Below are positions 7,020 to 15,059 of a stretch of 64,000 nucleotides of DNA, piece by piece. Source of the DNA: Glycomyces sp. TRM65418 (lineage in GTDB: Bacteria > Actinomycetota > Actinomycetes > Mycobacteriales > Micromonosporaceae); the NCBI RefSeq assembly GCF_019710475.1, contig NZ_JAJFAX010000007.1, forward strand, positions 62,001 through 126,000. The letters run 5' to 3'. A program made the translations under genes and the position numbers. Numbering within the stretch: position 1 is the first letter of the stretch; each line of letters starts with the position of its first letter. Below the pieces are notes generated by a model. That model was not told the origin of the DNA. It did not search any database and worked only from the letters and a program-made list of their open reading frames with translations.

Positions 7020-8386
7020 GAGGCCACCTCCAGGGACTGCGGCCGCAGCTCGACCGCCTGCGGCACATGGCGGGAGCAGGAGACGACGACCATGCGGACC
7101 CGCGTCACGCGGTCCCGGTCGTCGTCGTCCGAGTCGCCGATGCGCGGGACCGTGTCGACGTCGACGGTGTCGCCCGGGTGCGCGATGCGGCCGAGTTCGG
7201 CCATCACCAGCCCCGCGATGGTCTCGTAGTGCTCCCCCTCGGGCAGTTCGATGCCGGTGGCGTCGGCGACCTCGTCGATGCGCCAGCGCCCGGGGATGAG
7301 CCAGGCGCCGCCCGCGAGCGAGACCGGGACGGCCTCGAAGCGGTCCTGTTCGTCGCGGATCTCTCCGACGAGCTCCTCGGCGAGGTCCTCGAGGGTGACG
7401 ATCCCGGCGAAGCCGCCGAACTCGTCCACGACGCAGGCGAGCTGCCGGTGCTGGCTGCGCATGCGCTCCAACAGGGTCGGCAGCGGCAGGGAGGCGGGCA
7501 CGAGCAGGGCCGTGTCGGCGACCTCGCCGACGCGCACGCGGGCGCGCTCCTCGCGGGGCACGCCGATGATCTGGCCGATGCCGACCACGCCGCGCAGGTC
7601 GTCCACGTCGTCGCCGACCACGGGGAAGCGCGAGTGCCCCCCGGCGAGCGCTGCCACGGCGTCGGCCACGGTGGCGTCGGCCGAGAGCGTCTGGACGTTC
7701 ACGCGCGGGGTCATGGCCTGGTCGGCCACGGTCTCGGAGAAGTCGAGGCCGCGGTCGAGCAGGTCGGACAGGGCCCGGTCGAGGGCGCCCTCGTCGCGGG
7801 AGACGTCGATGATGCGGTGCAGGTCCTCAGGGGTGGCGTTGTGCTCCAGCTCCTCGACGGGCTGGATGCCCAGGCGCTTGAGCAGCTTCGTGGAGGCCGC
7901 GTCGAAGAACCGGATGATCGGCCCGCAGATCGTCAGGTAGGCCTGGGTCGGCGCGGCCAGGACCAGCGCGAGCGCCTCGGTGCGGGCGATCGCGAGGTTC
8001 TTGGGGCCGAGCTCGCCGAGGATCATCTGGACGACGTTGGCGAACAGGAACGCGAAGGCGACGCCGACGGTCACCGAGACGGCGGCCGGCACCCCCGCGA
8101 CGCCGAGGAGGTCGGCCAGGCCCCGGCCCAGGTAGGGCTCGGCGAAGAAGCCGACGAACAGGGCGGTGACGGTGATGCCCAGCTGCGCGCCCGAGAGGGC
8201 GAACGAGAGCGAGGAGCAGATCTTGAGGGCCCGGCGGGCCCGGGCGGCCCGGCGGGCGTCGCCGTCGTTCGCGAGGTCCTCGAGCCGGGACCGGTCGACG
8301 GCGGTGTAGGCGAATTCGAGCGCCACGAAGAAGCCCGTGGCGGCGGTGACTACCAGGATAATGGCGAGTCCGATGGCTATGAGCAA
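7016..8386 (-). CDS. CNNM/CBS/CorC_HlyC transmembrane protein (first gene)
   Basis: This 456-aa protein has the full three-part layout of the family: CNNM membrane domain (about 1-190), CBS pair (about 210-330) and CorC_HlyC domain (about 345-435, GGAWLIPGRWRIDEV). The TTG start at 8386 is chosen because AGGGGG lies about 8 nt upstream and the first segment MLIAIGLAIILVVTAATGFF begins there. It is the first gene of a two-gene operon. A role in divalent cation transport or sensing is the family expectation, not shown here. Confidence 0.88.
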   Translation of the reverse strand: MLIAIGLAIILVVTAATGFFVALEFAYTAVDRSRLEDLANDGDARRAARARRALKICSSLSFALSGAQLGITVTALFVGFFAEPYLGRGLADLLGVAGVPAAVSVTVGVAFAFLFANVVQMILGELGPKNLAIARTEALALVLAAPTQAYLTICGPIIRFFDAASTKLLKRLGIQPVEELEHNATPEDLHRIIDVSRDEGALDRALSDLLDRGLDFSETVADQAMTPRVNVQTLSADATVADAVAALAGGHSRFPVVGDDVDDLRGVVGIGQIIGVPREERARVRVGEVADTALLVPASLPLPTLLERMRSQHRQLACVVDEFGGFAGIVTLEDLAEELVGEIRDEQDRFEAVPVSLAGGAWLIPGRWRIDEVADATGIELPEGEHYETIAGLVMAELGRIAHPGDTVDVDTVPRIGDSDDDDRDRVTRVRMVVVSCSRHVPQAVELRPQSLEVAS

Positions 8387-8514
8387 CGCTCAAGCCCCCT
8401 CAGCGGCTCCGATGCCCGGAGCCGACTGCCGCTGCCGGGCCGGGGACTTCGATGTCGTCGTCGTTTTCGTCGCATGGGCCCGATCTTAACGGGACGGGGA
8501 GGCGAGGCAAGCGG

Positions 8515-9045
8515 TCATCTTTGTTCGCCCCGCCACAGGACGATGTCGGTCTTGCGGCCGAACGGGCCGGCCATCGCGCGCAGTTCGGCGAGCTGGGCGC
8601 GGGTGCGGTGCAGCTCCTCGACGAGCTCGTCGACGGCCGCGGCGGCCTCGGCGCGGACGGCCTGCACCTCGCGTTCGAGGTCCATGATCCGCTTGATCCC
8701 GGCGAGGTTCACGCCCTCGTCCTGGCTGAGGCGCTGGATCTCCCGCAGGCGGGCGACGTCGCGGACCGAGTAGCGGCGGCCCCCGCCGGGCGTGCGGGCG
8801 GGCTCGACCAGGCCGAGGCGGTCGTACTGGCGCAGGGTCTGCGGGTGCATCCCGGCCATCTCGGCGGCGGCCGAGATCGCGAGGATCTTCGCGTCGTAGT
8901 CGATCTCCTCGCCCGCGGGTCCCCGCTGGCGGTAGGCGATCTCGATGCGCACCTGGCGGCGGGAGCCCATGTCGACGGTGCGGTCGACCGGGCGATCGGC
9001 GGAGCCGTCGGACGGGCCGGAGCCCGTGCGGTCCGAGGCGGTCAC
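8515..9045 (-). CDS. hspR: Heat-shock repressor HspR (MerR family)
   Basis: This 176-aa regulator has a MerR-type winged helix (about 45-120), including AAEMAGMHPQTLRQYDRLGLV, and a C-terminal coiled coil. It represses the dnaK operon by binding HAIR inverted repeats and needs DnaK as co-repressor in Streptomyces. The GTG at 9045 is preferred over the longer open frame (to 9147) because GGGAGG sits 5 nt upstream and the longer N-terminus is Arg-rich shadow sequence. It is the last gene of dnaK-grpE-dnaJ-hspR, 220 nt after dnaJ. Two HAIR sites lie before dnaK, closing the feedback loop. Confidence 0.93.
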   Translation of the reverse strand: MTASDRTGSGPSDGSADRPVDRTVDMGSRRQVRIEIAYRQRGPAGEEIDYDAKILAISAAAEMAGMHPQTLRQYDRLGLVEPARTPGGGRRYSVRDVARLREIQRLSQDEGVNLAGIKRIMDLEREVQAVRAEAAAAVDELVEELHRTRAQLAELRAMAGPFGRKTDIVLWRGEQR

Positions 9046-9265
9046 GGTTCCCTCCCTCGCTTGGAACGGTTCGGCGCCGCGGCGGACGCCGGGTGTGCGC
9101 CGGTGCCGGTCCGGGCGCCGGCCGCCGCGTGCGGCACGACGCCGCATCGGCGGACGCCCGCGCGTCCCGCGTGCGCGCCGGACGCGGCGATCGTTTCGGC
9201 GGCGCCGCGGCGCCCCGCCGCCGGCGCGGTGCGGGCGGCGCCGGCGCGAGGCCCCCCTTGCAACG

Positions 9266-10393
9266 TCATTGGCCCGTCAGCTCTTCCAGCTTCGAGCGGT
9301 CGGCCGCGGGAGCGGCGGCCGCGTACTTCTCCAAGGCGTCGCGCGCCTCGGCCGAGAGCGAGCTGGGCACTTCCACGTCCACCGTGACGAGCAGATCGCC
9401 CTTGCCGGGGACGCCGCGGCCCTTGACGCGGAGCACGCGCCCGGTGGGGGTCCCCTCGGGGATCCGCAGGGTCACGGGTCCGTCGAGCGTCGGCACCTTC
9501 ACCTTCGCGCCCATCGCCGCCTCGTGGAAGGCCACCGGCAGGCGCAGCGTCACGTTGTCGCCGTCGCGGGCGAACAACGGATGCGAGCGCACGGCCACCT
9601 TCACGAGCAGGTCGCCCGCGGGGCCGCCGTGCTCGCCCGGGGCGCCGCGCCCGGCCAGGCGGATCGACTGGCCGTCGCCGATGCCCGCGGGCACCCGCAC
9701 GGTGATCACGCGGTCCCGCGTGGTCGCGCCGGTGCCGCCGCAGTCGGGGCACGGGTCGGTGACCACGCTGCCGGTGCCCTCGCAGTCGGGGCACGGCTGC
9801 GCGAAGCTGAACGCGCCCTGGTTCTCCGTCACCAGGCCCCGGCCGTTGCAGCGGGGGCAGGTGGACGGCGCGGTCCCGGGCTTCGCGCCCGAACCGCGGC
9901 AGGTCTCGCACTCGCCCGGGGCGCGCATCCGGAGCTCCGTGGTGGTGCCCTTCACCGCGTCGGCGAAGTCGAGCGTGATGTGGGTGCGCAGGTCGTTGCC
10001 GCGCGCGCTCCCGCTGCGGCGTCGATGCGCGCCGCCGCCGGTGCGGGAGAACAGGTCGCTGAACAGGTCCGAGAACCCGCCGCCGGCGCCGCCGCCGCCG
10101 AACAGGTCGTCGAAGTGGACCCCCTGGCCGCCGCCCATGCCGCCGAAGCCGCCGCGGCCGGACTTCATCAGCTGGATCTGGTCGTACTCGGCGCGGGCCT
10201 TGTCGTCGTGGAGCACCGAATAGGCCTCCGAGACGCCCTTGAAGCGGTCCTCGGCGGTCGGGTCCGGGTTGTGGTCGGGGTGCAGCTCGCGCGCGAGCTT
10301 GCGGTACGCCCGCTCGATGTCCTTCTTCGAGGCGTCCTGCGGCACGCCGAGTATGGCGTAGAAGTCCTTTTCAAGCCATTCCTGCGATGCCAC
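9266..10393 (-). CDS. dnaJ: Chaperone DnaJ (type I)
   Basis: This 375-aa protein has the complete type I DnaJ layout: J domain (about 9-75) with His38-Pro39-Asp40, a Gly/Phe region (about 80-125), a zinc-binding region with all four CxxCxGxG repeats (CETCRGSG, CPRCNGRG, CPDCEGTG, CPDCGGTG; about 155-220) and the C-terminal substrate-binding domains. It delivers unfolded proteins to DnaK and stimulates its ATPase. It follows grpE by 91 nt. The actinobacterial dnaJ1 copy is normally in this operon. Confidence 0.97.
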   Translation of the reverse strand: MASQEWLEKDFYAILGVPQDASKKDIERAYRKLARELHPDHNPDPTAEDRFKGVSEAYSVLHDDKARAEYDQIQLMKSGRGGFGGMGGGQGVHFDDLFGGGGAGGGFSDLFSDLFSRTGGGAHRRRSGSARGNDLRTHITLDFADAVKGTTTELRMRAPGECETCRGSGAKPGTAPSTCPRCNGRGLVTENQGAFSFAQPCPDCEGTGSVVTDPCPDCGGTGATTRDRVITVRVPAGIGDGQSIRLAGRGAPGEHGGPAGDLLVKVAVRSHPLFARDGDNVTLRLPVAFHEAAMGAKVKVPTLDGPVTLRIPEGTPTGRVLRVKGRGVPGKGDLLVTVDVEVPSSLSAEARDALEKYAAAAPAADRSKLEELTGQ

Positions 10394-10484
10394 CGGACGC
10401 CTCCTTCACTGCGCTCGTACTGGCGGGCCGGACGCCGGGCCGGGTCCACACTCGGTGGAGCCCGCCCCAGCGTCCGCGCACTGC

Positions 10485-11306
10485 TTACTGCTTCGGTTGT
10501 CCTTCGTCGCCGCCGTCGGTCTCGCCGGCCTCGGCGGTCCCGTCGGCGTCGACCGCTTCGGCCTCGGCCCCGTCCTCGGACGGCTCCGGTTCGGCGGCCT
10601 CGGCCCGGTCGGCCTCGGACCCCTCGGCCGCCTCGTCGTTCGACGGCTCGTCCTCGGCCTGCTCGGCCTTCGCCGGTTCGTCCGCGGCGTCGGCCGGGGC
10701 CTCCGGCTCGTCCGCCGCGACGTCCGGTTCGGGCGCGGCCGTCTCCTCGCTGGGCTCGGCGACGGCCACCAGGGCCGGGCGCAGCAGCTTGTCGCCGAGG
10801 CGGTAGCCCGAGCGCATCACGTCGATGCACGTCGGTCCGTCCACATCGGGCATCTGCATGTGCGCCACGGCCTCGTGGACCTGCGGGTCGAACGGGTCGC
10901 CCTTCGCCCCGAAGGCCTCCAGGCCGTGCTTGGCCAGCGCGCCCGCGAGCTGCTCGGCCACGGAACCGAAGGGGCCGTTGAGGTCCCCGTGGTCCCGCGC
11001 CCGGTCCAGGTCGTCGAGCACCGGCAGCAGGCTCTGGAGCACCGCCGCCGTGGCCAGCTCGCCGGCGCGGGACTTGTCCCGCTCGACGCGCTTGCGGTAG
11101 TTCTGGAACTCCGCGGTGATCCGCTGGAGGTCCCGGGTCCGTTCCTCGAGCGTCGACTGGAGGACGGCGACCGCGTCGTCCGCGGCCTGTCCGTCGTCCG
11201 AGGCGGCGGCGAGGATGTCGTCGACCGTCAGATCTTCCGAGGCGTCCTCGCCCTCGGGCGGCGGCTGGGCCTCGCCTTCGTTCGGCTTGTTGTCCTCGTC
11301 AGTCAC
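10485..11306 (-). CDS. grpE: Nucleotide exchange factor GrpE
   Basis: This 273-aa protein has an acidic N-terminus (about 1-45), the GrpE coiled coil and beta domain (about 50-195; VLDDLDRARDHGD, LLRPALVAV), then an unusually long acidic Ala/Glu/Asp tail of about 75 residues ending EGQPKQ. GrpE promotes ADP release from DnaK. The tail is about 60-70 residues longer than in most GrpEs and looks disordered. The GTG start overlaps the dnaK stop by one base (TAGTG), so translation is coupled. Confidence 0.96.
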   Translation of the reverse strand: MTDEDNKPNEGEAQPPPEGEDASEDLTVDDILAAASDDGQAADDAVAVLQSTLEERTRDLQRITAEFQNYRKRVERDKSRAGELATAAVLQSLLPVLDDLDRARDHGDLNGPFGSVAEQLAGALAKHGLEAFGAKGDPFDPQVHEAVAHMQMPDVDGPTCIDVMRSGYRLGDKLLRPALVAVAEPSEETAAPEPDVAADEPEAPADAADEPAKAEQAEDEPSNDEAAEGSEADRAEAAEPEPSEDGAEAEAVDADGTAEAGETDGGDEGQPKQ

Positions 11307-13141
11307 TACTTCTGGTCCTTGTCGTCGTCGACGATTTCGGCGTCGACGACGTCGTCGGCGCCCGGAGCGCCGGTGTCGCCGGTCGGCTGCGAGCCCTGCT
11401 CGGCCTGCGCCGCCGCGTACATGGCCTGCCCCGCTTCCTGGCTGACCTTGGAGAGTTCCTCGGTGGCGGTCTTGATCGCCTCGACGTCGCTGCCGCCGAG
11501 AGCGCCCTTGAGGGCGCCCGTGGCGTCGTTGATCCGGCCCTTGAGGTCCTCGGGGATCTTGTCGCCCGACTCGGCCAGCAGCTTCTCGGTCTGGTAGACC
11601 AGCGACTCGCCCATGTTGCGGGCCTCGGCCTCTTCCTTGCGCTGCCGGTCCTCCTCGGCGTGCTCCTGGGCCTCGGCCATCATCCGCTGGATGTCGTCCT
11701 GGGCCAGGCTGGAGCCGCCGCTGATGGTCATCGACTGCGCCTTGCCGGTGGCGGAGTCCTTCGCCGAGACGTTCACGATGCCGTTCGCGTCGATGTCGAA
11801 GGTGACCTCGATCTGCGGGACGCCGCGCGGCGCCGGCGGCAGGCCGGTGAGCTCGAAGGTGCCGAGCTTCTTGTTGTAGGCCGCGATCTCGCGCTCGCCC
11901 TGGAAGACCTGGATGAGCACCGAGGGCTGGTTGTCGTCGGCGGTCGTGAAGACCTCCGAGCGCTTGGTCGGGATCGTGGTGTTGCGCTCGATGAGCTTGG
12001 TGAAGATCCCGCCCTTGGTCTCGATGCCGAGGCTCAGGGGCGTGACGTCGAGGAGCAGCACGTCCTTGACCTCGCCCTTGAGGACGCCGGCCTGGAGGGT
12101 CGCGCCGATGGCGACGACCTCGTCCGGGTTGACGCCCTTGTGCGCGTCGCGGCCGATGAGGCGCTTGACGAGCTCGGAGACGGCCGGCATGCGGGTCGAG
12201 CCGCCGACGAGGATGACGTGGTCGATCTCGGAGACGTTGATCCCCGCGTCCTTGACGGCCTGCTCGAACGGCTTCTTGCAGCGGTCGAGGAGGTCGGAGG
12301 TCATCTGCTCGAACTCGGCGCGCGAGAGCGAGACGTCCAGGTGCAGCGGCCCGTCGGGGCCGGCGGTGATGTACGGCAGGTTGATCGAGGTCTGCGTGGC
12401 GCTGGAGAGCTCGATCTTGGCCTTCTCGGCGGCCTCCTTGAGGCGCTGCATGGCCATCTTGTCCTTCGACAGGTCCACGCCGTACTGGCCGTTGAAGGTC
12501 TTGACCAGGTGCTGGATGACCCGGTCGTCCCAGTCGTCGCCGCCGAGGTGGTTGTCACCGGAGGTGGCCTTGACCTGGATGACGCCGTCGGCGATCTCCA
12601 GCAGGGACACGTCGAAGGTGCCGCCGCCGAGGTCGAAGACGAGGATGGTCTGCTCCTCCTCGCCCTTGTCGAGGCCGTAGGCCAGGGCCGCGGAGGTCGG
12701 CTCGTTGATGATGCGCAGGACGTTGAGGCCCGCGATCTCGCCCGCCTCCTTGGTGGCGGTGCGCTGCGCGTCCGAGAAGTAGGCCGGGACGGTGACGACC
12801 GCGTCGGTCACGTTCTCGCCCAGGTAGGCCTCGGCGTCGCGCTTGAGCTTCATGAGGATGCGCGCGCTGATCTCCTGCGCGGTGTACGACTTGCCGTCGA
12901 TGTCGACGGTCCAGTCGGTGCCCATGTAGCGCTTGACGGAGCGGATGGTGCGGTCAGGGTTGGTGACCGCCTGGCGCTTGGCCACCTCGCCCACCAGCAC
13001 TTCGCCGTTCTTGGCGAAGGCCACGATGGACGGCGTGGTCCTCGCCCCCTCGGCATTCGTGATGACCGTGGCCTCCCCGCCTTCGAGGACGCTGACCACG
13101 GAGTTCGTCGTGCCGAGGTCGATACCGACCGCACGTGCCAT
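11306..13141 (-). CDS. dnaK: Chaperone DnaK (Hsp70)
   Basis: This 611-aa Hsp70 starts [18 protein letters not shown] (phosphate-1 loop) and carries the other signatures [12 protein letters not shown] (about 175-186) and [10 protein letters not shown] (about 310-319). The substrate-binding domain spans about 370-495, followed by the lid and a C-terminus ending [12 protein letters not shown]. It is the first gene of the heat-shock operon. Two HAIR sites and a TTGACA promoter lie upstream. Confidence 0.98.
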   Translation of the reverse strand: MARAVGIDLGTTNSVVSVLEGGEATVITNAEGARTTPSIVAFAKNGEVLVGEVAKRQAVTNPDRTIRSVKRYMGTDWTVDIDGKSYTAQEISARILMKLKRDAEAYLGENVTDAVVTVPAYFSDAQRTATKEAGEIAGLNVLRIINEPTSAALAYGLDKGEEEQTILVFDLGGGTFDVSLLEIADGVIQVKATSGDNHLGGDDWDDRVIQHLVKTFNGQYGVDLSKDKMAMQRLKEAAEKAKIELSSATQTSINLPYITAGPDGPLHLDVSLSRAEFEQMTSDLLDRCKKPFEQAVKDAGINVSEIDHVILVGGSTRMPAVSELVKRLIGRDAHKGVNPDEVVAIGATLQAGVLKGEVKDVLLLDVTPLSLGIETKGGIFTKLIERNTTIPTKRSEVFTTADDNQPSVLIQVFQGEREIAAYNKKLGTFELTGLPPAPRGVPQIEVTFDIDANGIVNVSAKDSATGKAQSMTISGGSSLAQDDIQRMMAEAQEHAEEDRQRKEEAEARNMGESLVYQTEKLLAESGDKIPEDLKGRINDATGALKGALGGSDVEAIKTATEELSKVSQEAGQAMYAAAQAEQGSQPTGDTGAPGADDVVDAEIVDDDKDQK

Positions 13142-13210
13142 GTTGATCTCCTGACGTAGTCGAACAGATATCTCACTGTCTCAAGCGGCCGGGCGGGAAC
13201 CCCGAACCAA

Positions 13211-13231
13211 GTTGAGCCGGATAGACTCAAT
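13211..13231. promoter_or_regulatory. HAIR operator 1 (HspR site)
   Basis: GTTGAGC-N7-ACTCAAT matches the HAIR consensus CTTGAGT-N7-ACTCAAG with three changes. It covers the downstream side of the dnaK -10 region. Confidence 0.85.
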
Positions 13232-13258
13232 GTTCGACCTGTGGATATCGACTGTCAA
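13230..13258 (-). promoter_or_regulatory. dnaK operon promoter
   Basis: On the minus strand TTGACA (13258-13253) and GAACAT (13235-13230) are 17 nt apart. The -35 is perfect and the -10 weak; transcription would start inside HAIR operator 1. Confidence 0.65.
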
Positions 13259-13290
13259 GCTGATCGCAGCGTTTGTGATGAAATACACTA

Positions 13291-13315
13291 AAGTTGAGTC
13301 GGGTCGACTCAACTT
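13291..13315. promoter_or_regulatory. HAIR operator 2 (HspR site)
   Basis: GTTGAGT-N7-ACTCAAC (13293-13313) differs from the HAIR consensus only at its outermost bases. It sits within a perfect 10-bp-arm palindrome (13291-13300 / 13306-13315), about 80 bp from HAIR 1 and just after the stop of the next gene. Confidence 0.9.
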
Positions 13316-13323
13316 CGTCGAAT

Positions 13324-13767
13324 TCACCGGCGGGCGCCGGCCGGGACCGCTCCTGCCGCCTCGCAGCATTCGGTGAGGAGGTCGTCCGCGATCCTCCAGG
13401 TGTCGCACGGCCACGCCTGCTTGCAGGAGGCGCAGTCGATGCCGAGCAGCTGCTCGGGGAGATGGTCGCGCCACATCGCCGAGGCCAGGGCCCAGCCGGT
13501 GATCTCGGGGATCCCCGCAGGGGCCTCCAGCGGCGGCGGCGCTTCGACCGAGAAGAGCTTCGAGGGCTGCTCGCGGCGGGAGCGGCGCGAACGCGCGGGG
13601 ATCGGCACCATCATCGACGCCTGCTCGGCGGCGTCGGGGGCGTGGGGATCGGCGGTATGACGCGAACGGCGGGGCAGTGCGGCGCGCTCCTGACGCGGCA
13701 GCCCGCGACCGCCGTCCGGCGCGTCGGAGTCGTGGGACGCCGGCCTCGCTGAATGCTGCATACTCAC
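13324..13767 (-). CDS. Hypothetical protein with Cys-rich C-terminal motif (147 aa)
   Basis: The first 60 residues are low-complexity and basic. The C-terminal part is ordered-looking: PEITGWALASAMWRDHLP, then GIDCASCKQAWPCDTW, then DDLLTECCEA. The CxxC-x6-C spacing plus a Cys pair suggests zinc or a redox site. I recall similar IDC..C...WPC motifs in uncharacterised actinobacterial proteins, but no function. The GTG at 13767 has GGAG 6 nt upstream. It is encoded directly upstream of dnaK on the same strand with HAIR 2 between them. Confidence 0.75.
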   Translation of the reverse strand: MSMQHSARPASHDSDAPDGGRGLPRQERAALPRRSRHTADPHAPDAAEQASMMVPIPARSRRSRREQPSKLFSVEAPPPLEAPAGIPEITGWALASAMWRDHLPEQLLGIDCASCKQAWPCDTWRIADDLLTECCEAAGAVPAGARR

Positions 13768-14226
13768 GCTATCTCCTCATTCGCCTTCGCTTCCGTACCC
13801 TGCGCACACCTTGTCCGGATTAACGGTCGAGCAGGCCGTAAGGACACGGGTCCGAGCATTCGGCACTCTAATGCGCCTGCGCCCGACGCGAACGGCGACG
13901 AACTCGCGGCCATTCGCGGATCACACGCAACATGAGATCGACTTCGATTCACGGCGTGCATTCGGCCGAGGCGAGGGGTAGCCTGGTCCGCATCGGCCCA
14001 AACTCGCGTCCCACTGTGACGCGTTGGGAGCCAGGCGCTTCGGCGGACCGCCGGAGGGGTCGGCCGTACGTTCTCCAAGAAAGGTAACGGAAGCCGCACT
14101 CTTCGCGGCATACCGGGAGCGAGCTGGGGTTTCACGCTCGTGTCGGAACCGAAGCTTGCGTTAACTTTGGGTTACCGCGTCCGTTTTGTCGGAGAACACC
14201 CTTTTCGCGTGTGGCATCATGGAAGT
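13768..14226. other. 459-bp divergent intergenic region
   Basis: It separates a minus-strand hypothetical gene from a plus-strand DUF1349 gene. The frames crossing it look like shadows. GC falls over the last 70 bp (around 14155-14225), as expected for a promoter of the DUF1349 gene. A small hairpin (CGCGTC / GACGCG around 14006-14024) is the only structure I see. Confidence 0.5.
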
Positions 14227-14763
14227 ATGCAATCACCTTCAGAAGAAGTACAATGGACAGTTGACGGTGGATTGATCACTCCCTACTTCGAGACCAAGAC
14301 CACCTTTCGGCGCAGCATCGGCGCCGAGCATCTGCGCGAGCACGTCTACATCTACGGCCTCGAGCTGAACGGCGACGGCGAGATCGCCATGCGGTTCCGC
14401 CCCGAGCACCGCCACCAGCACGCCGAAGCCTCCCTCACCATCCGCGTCGACGAGTCCAACTGGGTCAAGACCGGCGCCGAGTACCTCGGCGGCCAGCACC
14501 TCGTCTCCACGGTGACCACGCGCGAGCTCACCAACTGGTCGCTCTCGCCCGTCGACACCGAATCCGACGAGATCTGGCTCCGGCTCATCCGCGCCGGCGG
14601 CACCATCACCGTGGCCCACGCCGACGACGGCGTCGACTACACCACCATCGCCTCCACCTACCTCCCCGGCGGCGTCCCGGCCCTGGCCGGCATCGCCAGC
14701 TCCAGGCCCGTCTCCGAGAGCTTCTGGGACGCGGCGCAGGACCTCGACATCGACCTCGGCTGA
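14227..14763 (+). CDS. DUF1349 family concanavalin-A-like protein
   Basis: This 178-aa protein matches the DUF1349 beta-sandwich pattern: an N-terminal DGGLITPYFETKTTFRR block, then KTGAEYLGGQHLVSTVTT (about 78-95) and WLRLIRAGGTITVAHADDG (about 118-136). Family members are cytosolic jelly-roll proteins of unclear role, sometimes linked to carbohydrate recognition. No signal peptide is seen. I chose the ATG at 14227; an in-frame GTG at 14140 would add 29 residues of unusual composition drawn from the AT-richer promoter-like stretch. GGAAG before the ATG is closer than ideal, so the start is uncertain. Confidence 0.8.
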   Translation: MQSPSEEVQWTVDGGLITPYFETKTTFRRSIGAEHLREHVYIYGLELNGDGEIAMRFRPEHRHQHAEASLTIRVDESNWVKTGAEYLGGQHLVSTVTTRELTNWSLSPVDTESDEIWLRLIRAGGTITVAHADDGVDYTTIASTYLPGGVPALAGIASSRPVSESFWDAAQDLDIDLG

Positions 14764-14929
14764 AGCCGAGCACCCAAGAGCCACAACTTGACGCAGCGCA
14801 CCGACGGTGGGGCCGGCGAGCGCTGAGCATAGAGGTCGGGCCCGGTGGGAACTCACCGCCGAGCGACCGGTCCGGCGGACCCGACCTGTGTGCTCAGCTC
14901 GATCCCCGCGAGCAGGCGGTACGGACGCG

Positions 14930-14969
14930 AACGGCGCGATCGGAGGCGAATGCAACCGATCGCGCCGTT
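14930..14969. terminator. 14-bp perfect hairpin, DUF1349 side
   Basis: Arms 14930-14943 and 14956-14969 are perfect, with a 12-nt loop, in the convergent gap between the DUF1349 and GH48 genes. Confidence 0.65.
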
Positions 14970-14987
14970 CACTGCGTATCTGAGAGT

Positions 14988-15017
14988 GCGGCGCCCGGCT
15001 TGGTCACCGGGCGCCGC
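14988..15017 (-). terminator. 11-bp perfect hairpin after the GH48 gene
   Basis: Arms 14988-14998 and 15007-15017 with an 8-nt loop lie about 43 nt beyond the GH48 stop on the minus strand. There is no clear U-run. Confidence 0.65.
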
Positions 15018-15059
15018 CCGTTCACGGCTCCGCCGGCATGCGCCGCGGGGCCTTCGCGC

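Noticed and set aside
8515-9147. Longer start for HspR at 9147
   Set aside because: The added 34 residues are Arg-rich and the GTG at 9045 has a good ribosome site; the shorter protein has normal HspR length.
14140-14226. Upstream GTG start of the DUF1349 gene
   Set aside because: It would place coding sequence over an AT-richer, promoter-like stretch and adds residues not expected for the family; not excluded.
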